Origin: CBDFKJ01 sp965248805
Lineage (GTDB): Bacteria; Pseudomonadota; Alphaproteobacteria; UBA6615
NCBI GenBank assembly: GCA_965248805.1
Contig: CBDFKJ010000007.1
Location: forward strand, 124,001 to 188,000
Direction of reading: 5' to 3'
DNA: 64,000 bases
In this document: in pieces, positions 23,836 to 33,014 of the stretch
Position numbering within the stretch: position 1 is the stretch's first letter
Layout: every line of letters starts with the position of its first letter
Made by a program: the position numbers and the translations under genes
The notes under the pieces: generated by a model
What the model was told of the DNA's origin: nothing
Databases searched by the model: none
Seen by the model: the letters and a program-made list of their open reading frames with translations, nothing else

Positions 23836-26385
23836 CTAGTCGTTGCGCAGCAGTGGCGCCGATTTCTGGCCCAACGCGTGCCAGGTTCCAGCGAACCCGA
23901 AAACCAGAGTGATGGCGGTGCAGCCTAGCGCCGTCATCAACACGACGTTGGGCAGGAAGATCCAGTCGAACTCCATCACCCAGACCACCACCACCGCGCC
24001 GGCGAGCGTGCCGACCGCACTCGCGATTACCGCCGTGATCAGGCCGAGCAAACCGTACTCCATAAGAAACGCGCCCAATATGTCGCGACGGCGCGCGCCC
24101 AGGACCTTCAGCACCACCGAGTCATAGACCCGGCGGCGATGCCCGGCCGCGACCGCGCCCGCCAGCACCAACGTGCCGGCCAAGAGCGCCACAAGAGCCG
24201 TCGCGCGAATCGCCAAGCCTACATCCGCGATGACCGTGTTCACCGTGTCCAGTGCATCCTTGACGCGTATGGCGCTGACGTTGGGATAGGCGTCGACGAC
24301 GGCTTTCTCCACTTTGCCACCGACGCCGCCCGCGCGACCGTCGTCCACCTCGTCCAGATAGACGGTCGCAATATGGGTCTGCGGCGCGGTCTCCAGCAGA
24401 CCCGGAGAGAACACCATGATGAAATTGATGCCCATCGTGCCCCAGTCGATATGCCGCAGATTGGAGATGCGGCCCGAGACGTTGCGTCCGAGCAGGTTGA
24501 TAGTCAGCGTGTCACCGATGGCAACATCAAAGCCTTCGGCGACTTCGGCGTCGAGGCTGATCAGCGGCTCGCCCGCATAGTCTGCCGGCCACCACTCGCC
24601 GACAACCAGCTCGCTGTTGGGCGGCGGCGCGGCCGACCAGGTGAGGCCGCGATCGCCACGCAAGGCCCAGCGCACGTCGGGGGCGACCTTGGCATCGTCG
24701 GCGGAGACGCCGTCAACCTCGACGATGCGGCCGCGCATCATAGGCACTTCCTGTATCCGGCGCACCCCGTCCATGCCGCCAACCAAGGCTTGGAATCCGT
24801 CGATCTGATCCGGCTGGATGTCGATAAAGAAGAAGGACGGCGCGTCCTCGGCCAACGTCTCGCGCACCTGATGGCCGAGATTGCCCTCGATGAGCGCGAT
24901 CGTGACCAGAACGGTCAGGCCCAGACCCAGGGACAGCACGACCGAGATGGTCGCGGCGCCCGGACGGTGCAGGTTGGCGATCGCCAGGCGCAGCCCGGGA
25001 TGGCGCACGCGTTTGGTCCGCTTCGCTAAGCGGGTGACGCCGGTGCCGGCCAACTGGAACATCAGCAGCGACGCGGCGGCGCCGAGGACGAACCACAAGG
25101 CGAAAAGCCGATCCTCGGCGGTAACAATCGCCAGCAGCGCCAAGGCCGTGCCGGACACGGCGGTCATGGCAACGAAGCCACGCTTCGGCCATTGCCGCAC
25201 CGGCGCGATCAGATTGCGGAACAGGCTGCCGGCCGGGATTTGACAGGCGCGCGCCACCGGCCAGATCGAGAACGTGAGTGCCGTCAGACCGCCAAACACG
25301 CCAGCCAGCAGGAGGGGCCCCGGATAGATCGCAAACCTGGCCCTCACCGGCAACCGGTCGGCGAGCAGCTCGGCCGAGAGCAAAGGCGTCACCGCGCCGA
25401 TGACCAGCCCGGCGGCAATGCCGACCAGTGCTAGAAGCAGGATCTGAACCAGGTAGGTGCGAAAGACCAGGACCGACGGTGCGCCCAGACACTTCAGCGT
25501 CGCGATGACCGAAGTCTTGCCTTCCAAATAGGAATGCACCGCATTGCCGACACCGACACCGCCGACAAGCAACGCGGTCAGGCCGACCAGAGTGAGGAAC
25601 AGGGTGGTGCGGTCGATGAAGCGGCGCAGCCCGGGCGCCGCATTGCCCAACTCGCGCACCCGCCACCCGGCGTCGGGGAAGCGGTCGTTGAGCGTCGTGA
25701 TCCACCGCCCGACATCGGTGCCCGGCGCCAGCCGCACGCGATAGAAGTAGTAGATCATGCTGCCCGGCTGCACGAGCTGAGTATCGGCCACCGCATCGAT
25801 CGACATCAGGAAGCGCGGTCCCAGCGTGAAGCCGCGCACACCGCCGGCGGCATCGGGCTCGGACGCGATGACGCCGCGGATCTCGAACGTCGCCTCGCCG
25901 ACATTCACCCGGTCGCCGACGTCGATCCCCAGCCGCGCCAGCAGCCCCGGTGCAGCGGCGGCGCCCCAAACGCCGTCACGCCTTTCGAGCACCGCCTCGG
26001 TCGGCATCGGTGGATCCGTCTCGAAGGTGCCGTACAGTGGGTAGTTGCCGTCGACGGCCTTGATCTCGATCAGGCTTTGTCCATCGCCGGTGGTCTTGCG
26101 CGCCATGGCGCGCAGATCGATGACCGTCGAGACGTCGCCGGCGTCATCGAGATAAGCGCGCTGATCGTCGGCGGTCGGCCGATGCACGAGGCGGATCGAG
26201 GCGTCGCCGCCCAGGATCGCACGCGCATCGGTGGCAATGCCGGTCATGATCGCCTGCGACAGCGAGCCGACGCCGGCAATCGCGGCAACGCCCAACGTCA
26301 AACAGGCGAGAAAGACCCGAAAGCCGCGCAGCCCGCCGCGCAATTCCCGACGCGCGAGGCGGAACGCGATGACCCAGGAATTCAC
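23836..26385 (-). CDS. ybbP: YbbP-type ABC transporter permease (FtsX-like)
   Basis: At 849 residues it has the large-permease layout: an N-terminal helix (FRLARRELRGGLRGFRVFLACL), a long periplasmic domain, a first FtsX core with helices near LTLVGLTALLVGGVGVGNAV, further helices in the middle, a second periplasmic domain, and a second FtsX core with ILGAFLMEYGLLGLITAVI before LLRND. It pairs with the ATPase three bases upstream. The E. coli YbbA-YbbP complex also lies next to tesA, as here, and is thought to handle envelope lipids. The gene is intact. Confidence 0.9.
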   Translation of the reverse strand: MNSWVIAFRLARRELRGGLRGFRVFLACLTLGVAAIAGVGSLSQAIMTGIATDARAILGGDASIRLVHRPTADDQRAYLDDAGDVSTVIDLRAMARKTTGDGQSLIEIKAVDGNYPLYGTFETDPPMPTEAVLERRDGVWGAAAAPGLLARLGIDVGDRVNVGEATFEIRGVIASEPDAAGGVRGFTLGPRFLMSIDAVADTQLVQPGSMIYYFYRVRLAPGTDVGRWITTLNDRFPDAGWRVRELGNAAPGLRRFIDRTTLFLTLVGLTALLVGGVGVGNAVHSYLEGKTSVIATLKCLGAPSVLVFRTYLVQILLLALVGIAAGLVIGAVTPLLSAELLADRLPVRARFAIYPGPLLLAGVFGGLTALTFSIWPVARACQIPAGSLFRNLIAPVRQWPKRGFVAMTAVSGTALALLAIVTAEDRLFALWFVLGAAASLLMFQLAGTGVTRLAKRTKRVRHPGLRLAIANLHRPGAATISVVLSLGLGLTVLVTIALIEGNLGHQVRETLAEDAPSFFFIDIQPDQIDGFQALVGGMDGVRRIQEVPMMRGRIVEVDGVSADDAKVAPDVRWALRGDRGLTWSAAPPPNSELVVGEWWPADYAGEPLISLDAEVAEGFDVAIGDTLTINLLGRNVSGRISNLRHIDWGTMGINFIMVFSPGLLETAPQTHIATVYLDEVDDGRAGGVGGKVEKAVVDAYPNVSAIRVKDALDTVNTVIADVGLAIRATALVALLAGTLVLAGAVAAGHRRRVYDSVVLKVLGARRRDILGAFLMEYGLLGLITAVIASAVGTLAGAVVVVWVMEFDWIFLPNVVLMTALGCTAITLVFGFAGTWHALGQKSAPLLRND

Positions 26386-26388
26386 GAC

Positions 26389-27099
26389 TTACTCCGCTAC
26401 CGCTTGTGCCACGGCGCGGCCATCGTCGGCTATTCGCCCGTCCTCCAGCCGCACCAGGCGATCGCACCGCCGCGCCAGATTGGGATCATGGGTGATCAGG
26501 ATCAGCGTCGTCCCCAGCCGCTGCTGCAGCTCGAACAGAGCGTCCAGAACCTTGCCTCCGGTTTCGCCATCCAGATTACCGGTCGGCTCATCGGCCAGCA
26601 GTAGCTTGGGGTCGGTCGCAAAGGCGCGCGCCAGCGCCACCCGCTGTTGCTCGCCGCCGGAAAGCTGGCCCGGATAGTGGTGCAGGCGATGGCTCAGGCC
26701 GACCGCCTCCAGGCCCGAGGCGGCGCGCGTGAAGGCGTCGCGCCGGCCGGCGAATTCCAGCGGCACCGCTACGTTCTCCAGGGCGGTCATGGTCGGTATC
26801 AGGTGAAACGCCTGGAAGACGATGCCCACCGCGTCGCGGCGGAACAGGGCCAACTCGTCCTCGTCCAGCGCCAGCAAATCCTGTCCATTGATGCGCACAC
26901 GCCCTGAACTCGGCCGCTCCAGGCCGCCGATGATCATCATCATAGTCGACTTGCCGGAACCCGACGGCCCGACAACGCCCACCCTCTCGCCATGATCGAC
27001 CGATAGATTGAGTCCGCGTAGAATGTTGACCTCGCCGGCGGCGCTGGTCAATTGCAGGCGCACGTCATCGAGCAGGATCATCGGTTCGGATACGGTCAT
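26389..27099 (-). CDS. ybbA: YbbA-type ABC transporter ATP-binding protein
   Basis: From ATG 27099 the product has 236 residues. It has a Walker A motif (GPSGSGKST), the Q-loop region VFQAFHLIPTMTALENV, an ABC signature LSGGEQQRVALARAF, Walker B (LLLADEPTGNLD) and the H-loop ITHDP. This is the MacB/LolD-type ATPase pattern. It energises the adjacent permease YbbP, whose start is three bases after its stop. Its start codon overlaps that of the divergent tesA frame (CATG at 27097-27100). A longer frame to 27630 is antisense to tesA and is rejected. Confidence 0.93.
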   Translation of the reverse strand: MTVSEPMILLDDVRLQLTSAAGEVNILRGLNLSVDHGERVGVVGPSGSGKSTMMMIIGGLERPSSGRVRINGQDLLALDEDELALFRRDAVGIVFQAFHLIPTMTALENVAVPLEFAGRRDAFTRAASGLEAVGLSHRLHHYPGQLSGGEQQRVALARAFATDPKLLLADEPTGNLDGETGGKVLDALFELQQRLGTTLILITHDPNLARRCDRLVRLEDGRIADDGRAVAQAVAE

Positions 27100-27127
27100 G
27101 ACCATCCTACGGGAAGCGAGGCCTAAC

Positions 27128-27775
27128 GTGTCTCGATATCGTCTGTGGGCCCGGTTTTTCAACGCCCGCGTAGCGGTCGTATGCGCCGCAGGGCTGTCGG
27201 CACCGGTCTGGGCGGCGGACGGCCCTGTCATCGTCGCCTTGGGCGACAGCCTGACGGCGGGTTGGGGACTGTCGGACGGGCACGGGTTTGCCACGCAATT
27301 GCAGGTGTCTCTGGCGGTCGCCGGGGTACCGGCTACGGTGATCAACGCCGGCGTATCCGGCGACACCTCGGCCGGCGGCCGCGCGCGACTGGACTGGGCC
27401 CTAGCCGACGCGCCGGACCTGGTGATCGTCGAACTGGGCGCCAATGACGGCCTGCGCGGGCTCGATCCGGCCAAGTTGTATGAAAACTTGGACGCTATCG
27501 TGACCCGCCTGCGCGGGGACGGCGTCGAGGTGCTGCTCACTGGCATGCGTGCGCCGCCCAATCTCGGCCAAGAATACGCCGACGCATTCCATGCGGTGTT
27601 CCCGGCGCTGGCCGACAAGCACGATGTCACGTTCTATCCGTTCTTCCTCGACGGCGTCGCCGCGGAGCCGACGCTCAACCAGGGCGACGGCATCCATCCA
27701 AATGCCGCCGGGGTCGAGGTCATCGTCGAGCGCATCACGCCTTACGTTTTGCAGGCGTTGGACGGCGCCGATTAG
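27128..27775 (+). CDS. tesA: Arylesterase / lysophospholipase L1 (SGNH hydrolase)
   Basis: The protein has the SGNH blocks: GDSLTAGWGLSDG (block I, catalytic serine), NAGVSGDTSAGG (block II), LGANDGLRG (block III) and DGIHPNAAG (block V, catalytic Asp and His). A GTG at 27128 gives a clean signal peptide (basic MSRYRLWARFFNAR, hydrophobic core, cleavage after VWAAD), so periplasmic location is expected. The alternative ATG at 27098 in the same frame would add ten residues and overlap the ybbA start codon. Homologues hydrolyse thioesters and lysophospholipids. The divergent neighbourhood with ybbA/ybbP is conserved in proteobacteria. Confidence 0.9.
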   Translation: MSRYRLWARFFNARVAVVCAAGLSAPVWAADGPVIVALGDSLTAGWGLSDGHGFATQLQVSLAVAGVPATVINAGVSGDTSAGGRARLDWALADAPDLVIVELGANDGLRGLDPAKLYENLDAIVTRLRGDGVEVLLTGMRAPPNLGQEYADAFHAVFPALADKHDVTFYPFFLDGVAAEPTLNQGDGIHPNAAGVEVIVERITPYVLQALDGAD

Positions 27776-27852
27776 CCGCTATACCTTGGCGCGCCCGGCC
27801 CAAACGTCCTTCCGCCGGGGCGCCAGCCTACATCATCTGAGGACCCGAACGC

Positions 27853-28896
27853 ATGGAGCGCCGTCCCCTTGGCCGCACCGAATTGACCGTCAGCGCCGTG
27901 TGCCTGGGCTCGATGACCTGGGGCCAGCAGAACACGGAGGCCGAAGGACACGCGCAGCTCGACTACGCGCTCGGACGCGGCGTCGATTTCATCGACACGG
28001 CGGAGATGTACCCGTCGCCGCCGGACGAGACGACACAGGGTCGGACCGAGGAGATCGTCGGCACCTGGCTGCACAGCCGGAAAAACCGCGCCGACGTGTT
28101 CATCGCTTCGAAGGTCATTGGCCCCGGCCCGCGCTTTCCCTACGTGCGCGACGGTCGACTGCGGCTGGACCGCTCCAACATCACCGCGGCGGTCGACGCA
28201 TCGCTGGCGCGGCTGCAGACCGACTATATCGATCTCTACCAGCTGCATTGGCCGGACCGCCGCACCAACTTCTTCGGCCGGCTCGGCTATGTTCACGATG
28301 CCGACGATGCCCCGGCTCCCTTGCACGAAACGCTTCAGGTCCTCGACGATCTGATCAAGGCCGGCAAGATACGTGCGGTCGGCCTGTCCAACGAAACACC
28401 GTGGGGCGTGATGGAGTGCATGCGCCTGGCGGAAACGCAGGGCCTGCCGCGGATGGTCGCCATCCAAAACGCCTACAACCTGGTCAACCGCGTCTTCGAG
28501 ATTGGCCTCGCCGAGGTGGCGCATCGCGAAGACGTCGGCCTGCTGGCCTACTCGCCCATGGCCGGCGGCACGCTGAGTGGCAAATACGAAGGCGGCGCGT
28601 GGCCGACCGGAGCGCGCATGACCCGCTATGGCCAGATCTACACACGCTACGACACAGAGCGCGGCCGCAACGCGACCTCCGCCTATGTGGGACTGGCACG
28701 GCGGCACGGGCTGGACCCGGCGCAGATGGCGCTCGCCTTCATCTATGACCAACCCTTTGTCACCGCGACCATCATCGGCGCCACATCGGTAGAGCAGCTC
28801 GCCAGCAACATCGACGCATTCGAGATGACGCTCACCGAACAGGTCCGGGTCGAGATCGACGCCATCCACCACGACAATCCCAGCCCGTGCCCATGA
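27853..28896 (+). CDS. tas: Tas-like aldo/keto reductase
   Basis: This 347-residue protein follows E. coli Tas closely in layout: LGRTELTVSAVCLGSMTWGQQ, then HAQLDYALGRGVDFIDTAEMYP (catalytic Asp and Tyr), IASKVIGPG (Lys), DLYQLHWPDRRTN, VGLSNETPWGVMECMRLA, LLAYSPMAGGTLSGKY and IIGATSVEQL for NADPH binding. It reduces aldehydes or ketones with NADPH; the natural substrate is unknown. It is a short distance (11 bases) before thpR on the same strand. It is intact and of normal length. Confidence 0.9.
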   Translation: MERRPLGRTELTVSAVCLGSMTWGQQNTEAEGHAQLDYALGRGVDFIDTAEMYPSPPDETTQGRTEEIVGTWLHSRKNRADVFIASKVIGPGPRFPYVRDGRLRLDRSNITAAVDASLARLQTDYIDLYQLHWPDRRTNFFGRLGYVHDADDAPAPLHETLQVLDDLIKAGKIRAVGLSNETPWGVMECMRLAETQGLPRMVAIQNAYNLVNRVFEIGLAEVAHREDVGLLAYSPMAGGTLSGKYEGGAWPTGARMTRYGQIYTRYDTERGRNATSAYVGLARRHGLDPAQMALAFIYDQPFVTATIIGATSVEQLASNIDAFEMTLTEQVRVEIDAIHHDNPSPCP

Positions 28897-28906
28897 GTGC
28901 GCGGCA

Positions 28907-29494
28907 ATGTTGCGACTGTTCGTGGCTCTGGAACTGCCGGCCGATCTGCGAGCCCGCCTGGCAGGGCTGAAGCGGCCGCTACCGCGCGCCAGGTGGGTGG
29001 GCGCCGAGAACCATCATCTCAGCCTGCGGTTCATCGGTGAAGTGAGCGACGAGCAGGCCGCCGACATCGACGCCGAGTTGGCGCGCATCGATGCGCCTGC
29101 CTTCGAATTGTCGCTCGCCGGTATCGGCGAGTTCAGTTCCGGCGACCGCGTGCGTACTCTTTGGGTGGGCATAGAGCCTGCGCCGCTGCTGATGGCATTG
29201 CAGATCAGGATCGAGAACGCGCTGCAGCGAGCCGGCCTGCCGCCAGACGGACGCCGGTTCGCCGCGCATGTCACCCTGGCGAGACTTAAGGACGCGCCGT
29301 TGGCGCGGATCGCGCCGTTCCTGGCCGCTCACAGCCGATTACGCGCCGGGCCGATCGAAGTCGACCGCTTCGTGTTGTTCTCAAGCATCCTGCAGCGTAG
29401 CGGCCCGACCTACACCGCCGAGCGGACCTACACGCTGGCGGGCGGCAGTGCTGCGTTCGCCGAACTCGCGGCTGAATGGGACGCTCCCGATTGA
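28907..29494 (+). CDS. thpR: RNA 2',3'-cyclic phosphodiesterase (LigT family)
   Basis: At 195 residues it is the normal length of this family. It contains both HxTx-type catalytic motifs: HLSLRFIGE near residue 38 and HVTLARLKD near residue 123, with FVALELPADLRARL at the N-terminus. The enzyme hydrolyses 2',3'-cyclic phosphate at RNA ends and was first known as an RNA 2'-5' ligase. In the first motif serine replaces threonine, a common variation. It follows tas by 11 bases, so the two are probably co-transcribed. Confidence 0.9.
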   Translation: MLRLFVALELPADLRARLAGLKRPLPRARWVGAENHHLSLRFIGEVSDEQAADIDAELARIDAPAFELSLAGIGEFSSGDRVRTLWVGIEPAPLLMALQIRIENALQRAGLPPDGRRFAAHVTLARLKDAPLARIAPFLAAHSRLRAGPIEVDRFVLFSSILQRSGPTYTAERTYTLAGGSAAFAELAAEWDAPD

Positions 29495-29519
29495 TGGAGC
29501 GCGCTCAGTGCCGCTGTGC

Positions 29520-30053
29520 TCACGACGATTGCCCGGTTTTTCGTCCGCCGTCGGCGTCGAGCTGGCGCTGCTTAAGGATGCGGTGATAGGCGTCGATGAT
29601 GCGCACCGTCCGCGAGTGTGCGATTGCGATGTGCTCCTCCGGGAGGCCCAGCGACACCAGCTTGTCGGGATGGTTCACCCGACACAGCTCGTGATAGGAG
29701 CGCAGCAATTCCTCGTCGCTGACATGGCGCGGCAGGCCCAGGATATCATAGGGATCGGAGATCATTTCCTGTTCGATGTGCTGCTTGAGTTCGACGACCC
29801 GGGCGATGGAAGATTTGCGCAGGAAATGAGTGAGTCCGTCGTTACCGCGAAACGGGAGAAAGGTGCGGTCATCGCTCAGCAGATCGGATAAGCGTTGCTG
29901 CATTGGCATGACAAAAAAGCAGCCGAAGAGCTTGGTTCCATTGTCAAGTTCGACCTGGACCTCGACTTCCCATTTGTCGATTTGCTTTTCTGACCTGAAA
30001 CGCAACGGATGTCCTCCCGCCCCTACCGGAGCCCCAGCCTCCCGCGCCGGCAC
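29520..30053 (-). CDS. J-domain (DnaJ-like) co-chaperone
   Basis: The 177-residue protein has an N-terminal domain of its own (WEVEVQVELDNGTKLFGCFF, then SDDRTFLPFRG). A C-terminal J domain follows at about residues 98-165: DPYDILGLPRHVSDEELLRS, the HPD tripeptide at 128-130, and AYHRILKQRQL. The J domain stimulates an Hsp70 ATPase; the front domain presumably binds a client. It is convergent with thpR. The first 15-20 residues, rich in glycine and alanine, may not be part of the real protein and a later start (TTG) is possible. Confidence 0.82.
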   Translation of the reverse strand: MPAREAGAPVGAGGHPLRFRSEKQIDKWEVEVQVELDNGTKLFGCFFVMPMQQRLSDLLSDDRTFLPFRGNDGLTHFLRKSSIARVVELKQHIEQEMISDPYDILGLPRHVSDEELLRSYHELCRVNHPDKLVSLGLPEEHIAIAHSRTVRIIDAYHRILKQRQLDADGGRKTGQSS

Positions 30054-30169
30054 TATAATCGGCGCCCTACACCGAGATTTATTATTGAATCTCCAGAAGT
30101 ATGAGCGCTTCCTTTAAAATGTCGTTTAAAGCCGCTCGAGATCAAATCCGCCGGCGCAGTGACCCACTC

Positions 30170-31035
30170 TCACGCGCCGAAGCGGTCCGGGATGCGCCCG
30201 ACAGCGCCGACGTAGCCACCGCCGAACAGGCGCACATGGACCAGAAGCGGATAGAGGTTGTAGAGATCGCGCCGTTCTTCGAAGAAGCTGGGCCGGAGCG
30301 GCCGTCGTTCCGTGTAGCGGACAAAGAACGCATCGCCGAAGGTGTTGAACAGGGTTGCGACGGCAAGCTCGATCTCGGCATCGGCATAATAGATCGCCGG
30401 ATCGACGAAACCCGAGATGCGCTGGCCTGTGGCCGTCGTCCGACACAGTACATTGCCGCCCCACATGTCGCCGTGGATCAGCGACGGCTGCGCCGGTTCC
30501 TCTATCCACCGCTCCAGCCGCGCCGCCAACCATTCGATGCGTGCGCACATTTTCGCCGACAGGCGGCCTTGCACCCGCGCGGCTCCAGCCATGTGAAGCA
30601 GCCGTTGTTCGGCGAAGAATGATCGCCAGTCCGCCGATGGTGCATTCGGCTGCGGCAGCCGCCGATCACCGTGTCGCGGTCCAGACCGTAGGTCGGCGCG
30701 GTGACGCCGTGCAAGGCCGCCAGGTGCCCGGCTGCATCGGCTTCGGCGGCCGCGTCGAGCCGACCATCGGCGTCGAGATAGGTCATCACCAGCAGCGCAT
30801 CGTCACTGTGGCGCACCTCCGGCACCAGCAAATCGCTGTGTCGGCGGAGGTAGTCGAGCATCCAGCCTTCGATGGCCAAACCGGCGCCCGTGCGGCTGAG
30901 CTTGGCGACCAGCGTATCGCCGCTTGCCAAATCGATGCGATAGACCGCGGCGATGCAGCCACCGGTCAGCGGCGACAGGCGCGCGATATCGGCATCGAGT
31001 ATCGCTGCGAGCCGCTGTTCGAGAGCAGCGTCCAC
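30170..31035 (-). pseudogene. Fructosamine kinase family protein, one frameshift
   Basis: Reading from GTG 31035 gives MDAALEQRLAAILDADIARL, then LTGGCIAAVYRIDLASGDTL and HLAALHGVTAPTYGLDRDT. The frame is lost near 30660. It resumes one base over as LPQPNAPSADWRSFFAEQRL, then SLIHGDMWGGNVL (catalytic loop) and GFVDPAIYYADAEIELA (the DxxxxYADxExELA metal motif). The whole matches the FN3K-like family that phosphorylates glycated amines for repair. A single base appears deleted in ATCGGCGG(N)CTGCCG. It abuts the LMW phosphatase, as in other genomes. A sequencing error cannot be excluded. Confidence 0.82.
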
Positions 31036-31512
31036 TCACCCCGCTCGCGGCACACGCACGCGGTCAAGCAACGCCGCGCCGGCGGCGGTGACCAAGTCGA
31101 GCACATGCTCGAACCCGTCGCCTGCGCCGAAGTACGGATCGGGCACGTCGGCGATGTTGAACTCGGGCGCATGGTCCATCATCAGAGTGAGCTCGGCGCC
31201 GCCATCGGCGGGTTCCATTCGTTGCAAGATGCTCAGGTGATCGCGATCCATCGCCACGATGTGGGTGAACGTCTCGAAGTCGACCGTCTCGACCCGCCGC
31301 GCGCGGTGGCCACCTATGTCGACGCCGCGCTTGGCGGCCGCGCGTATTGAGCGCAGGTCGGCCTGTTCACCTTGGTGCCAGCTGTGGGTGCCGGCTGAAT
31401 CGACCCCGACCTCGCCCTCGAGACCGGCGTCGGCGACCAGCTTCTGCATCACGCCGGCCGCGGTCGGCGAGCGGCAGATGTTGCCCGTGCAAACAAACAG
31501 AATCTTGACCAT
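31036..31512 (-). CDS. Low molecular weight protein-tyrosine phosphatase
   Basis: From ATG 31512 the 158-residue protein begins with VKILFVCTGNICRSPTA, the CX5R(S/T) P-loop holding the nucleophilic cysteine and arginine, and ends with the acid loop DPYFGAGDGFEHVLD. It is a cytoplasmic LMW phosphatase. Its stop directly abuts the GTG start of the fructosamine kinase gene; FN3K and LMW phosphatase genes often sit together. An IS427-type element begins 22 bases upstream of its start, so its native promoter has been displaced. A longer frame from 31554 starts inside the IS and is rejected. Confidence 0.93.
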   Translation of the reverse strand: MVKILFVCTGNICRSPTAAGVMQKLVADAGLEGEVGVDSAGTHSWHQGEQADLRSIRAAAKRGVDIGGHRARRVETVDFETFTHIVAMDRDHLSILQRMEPADGGAELTLMMDHAPEFNIADVPDPYFGAGDGFEHVLDLVTAAGAALLDRVRVPRAG

Positions 31513-31534
31513 CGCGACGGAACCGGTTGCACTA

Positions 31535-32368
31535 GGGTCCGGACTCATAACCATTAGCTGACGGTAGCGGCGAGACAGACGGCGGCGAGGAAGTTTTGGG
31601 CGAGGCGGTCATAGCGGGTTGCGATTCTGCGGAAGTCTTTCAGCCGGCCGAACATGCGCTCGATGGCGTTGCGGTCGCGATAGAGCGCCGGGCTGAAGCA
31701 CGGCTTCCAGCGGCGGTTGGCCTTCGGCGGGATGTTCGGAGCGACGCCTCTGCTCTCGATCTTGCGGCGAACGGCGTCGCTGTCATAGCCCTTGTCGCCA
31801 GTCAGGATCGAGGTGGCCGGCATCCGCTCCAGCAGCGGCCGCTGTGCAGTCCGCCACTTGGCCGCCGGTCAGCAGGAAGGCGAACGGGCGGCAGAGGCCA
31901 TCGGTCAGCGCATGGATCTTCGTGGCGCGCCCGCCGCGGGAGCGGCCAATGGCCTGCGTGTGCCCCCCCCTTTGCCGCCCGAGGCGCAGCGATGAGCCTT
32001 CACCGCCGAGGAATCGATCAACACTTGCGCCGGCGGCCCACCCGCCGAAGCCAGAGCGTGGAATATCCCTGTCCACACGCCTTTGGCCGCCCACCGCACG
32101 AAGCGATTGTAGAGCGTCTTGCGCGGGCCATAGACGGACGGCGCATCGACCCAACGTCCGCCGGACTTCAACACATGGATGATACCGCTTATAACGCGGC
32201 GGTCGTCGACTCTCGGCTTGCCGCGCGTATCCGTCGGCAGATGCGGCACGAGCCGCGCAAACTGTTCCTCGCTCAGCCAGAACGTATCGTCCATCGCAAC
32301 ACTCCCGCAGTTTGGGAGCGTGAATCACATCGCGCCGCGTCGGCTCAAGCGATTTATGGGTCCGGAGC
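31535..32368 (-). mobile_element. IS5-family (IS427-type) element, decayed
   Basis: The 834-base element has terminal repeats GGGTCCGGACTCATAA and GGCTCCGGACCCATAA and is flanked by CTA on both sides, the small TNA-type duplication typical of the IS427 group. It carries a two-frame transposase on the minus strand. A related right-end fragment lies at about 51125-51366. It inserted between the MoaD-like gene and the phosphatase operon. Confidence 0.88.
31554..32294 (-). pseudogene. IS427-type transposase, frameshifted
   Basis: The first frame begins MDDTFWLSEEQFARLVPHLP and includes LKSGGRWVDAPSVYGPRKTL and VLIDSSAVKAHR, reaching AAA followed by eight G (31964-31974), a likely programmed -1 frameshift site in this group. 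The next frame reads AIGRSRGGRATKIHALTDG and LLTGGQVADCTAA, but a second, unprogrammed shift near 31840 is needed to reach ERMPATSILTGDKGYDSDA and YRDRNAIERMFGRLKDFRRI. The second lesion most likely inactivates the enzyme. Confidence 0.85.
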
Positions 32369-32406
32369 CTAGTCCAGAGCGCTCATCCATAGCCCATCGG
32401 GGAACC

Positions 32407-32676
32407 GTGCCCAAGGTCATCTTTTCCGGCATTTTCAGGCGCCACATGGCGACGTCCAGCCGCGTCGTGACGGGAGAAACGGTCGGCGCGGCACTGCAGG
32501 AAGTTTTCGGCGATCAGCCCAAGCTGCGCGGCTACGTGCTCGACGATCAGGGTAGCCTGCGCCAACACGTGCAGATCTATGTCCGTGATCGTCCGATCGC
32601 CGATCGCACGCGGCAATCGGATGCTGTGGCGGTGAACGACGAAATCTACGTGCTGCAGGCCCTTTCCGGCGGCTAG
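32407..32676 (+). CDS. MoaD/ThiS-like ubiquitin-fold protein
   Basis: From a GTG at 32407 the 89-residue product begins MPKVIFSGIFRRHMATSSRV. It has the ubiquitin-like pattern GETVGAALQEVFGDQPKLRG, HVQIYVRDRPI and finally DEIYVLQALSGG, a C-terminal Gly-Gly as in MoaD and ThiS sulfur carriers. No MoaE or ThiG lies next to it. It is 24 bases before a BNR-repeat protein with a strong ribosome site (AAGGAGGG), so the two form an operon. An IS427-type element begins 39 bases upstream of its start and has probably cut its promoter region. Confidence 0.8.
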   Translation: MPKVIFSGIFRRHMATSSRVVTGETVGAALQEVFGDQPKLRGYVLDDQGSLRQHVQIYVRDRPIADRTRQSDAVAVNDEIYVLQALSGG

Positions 32677-33014
32677 ACAACGAAGGAGGGAGACTCGTTC
32701 ATGGCCGAGCGTCTACTGATCGGCACCCGCAAGGGCCTGTTCGACATGCGCAGATACGGCAGCACTTGGCGCATCGACAACGTGCATTTCCTCGGCGACC
32801 CGGTGACCGTGGCCGCACAGCTCGGCGACGGCGCCGTTCTGGCGGCGCTGGCTCTGGGCCACTTTGGGGCCACGGTCCGCCGCCTCGACGCCGGCGCGAA
32901 CGACTGGCAGGAACTCGACGCGCCCGCCTTCCCGCCGAAGCCCAACGACAGCGACGACAAGGCCGATTGGTCTGTCGGTCAGATCATGGCGCTGCAGCCC
33001 GGCGGCGGCGAGGT

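Noticed and set aside
24713..25969. 418-residue minus-strand frame within ybbP
   Set aside because: It is the shifted frame of the permease; composition is low-complexity Arg/Gly/Ala and no motif is present.
26389..27630. Long version of the ybbA frame starting at 27630
   Set aside because: The extra N-terminal part is antisense to tesA; the ATP-binding protein is complete from 27099.
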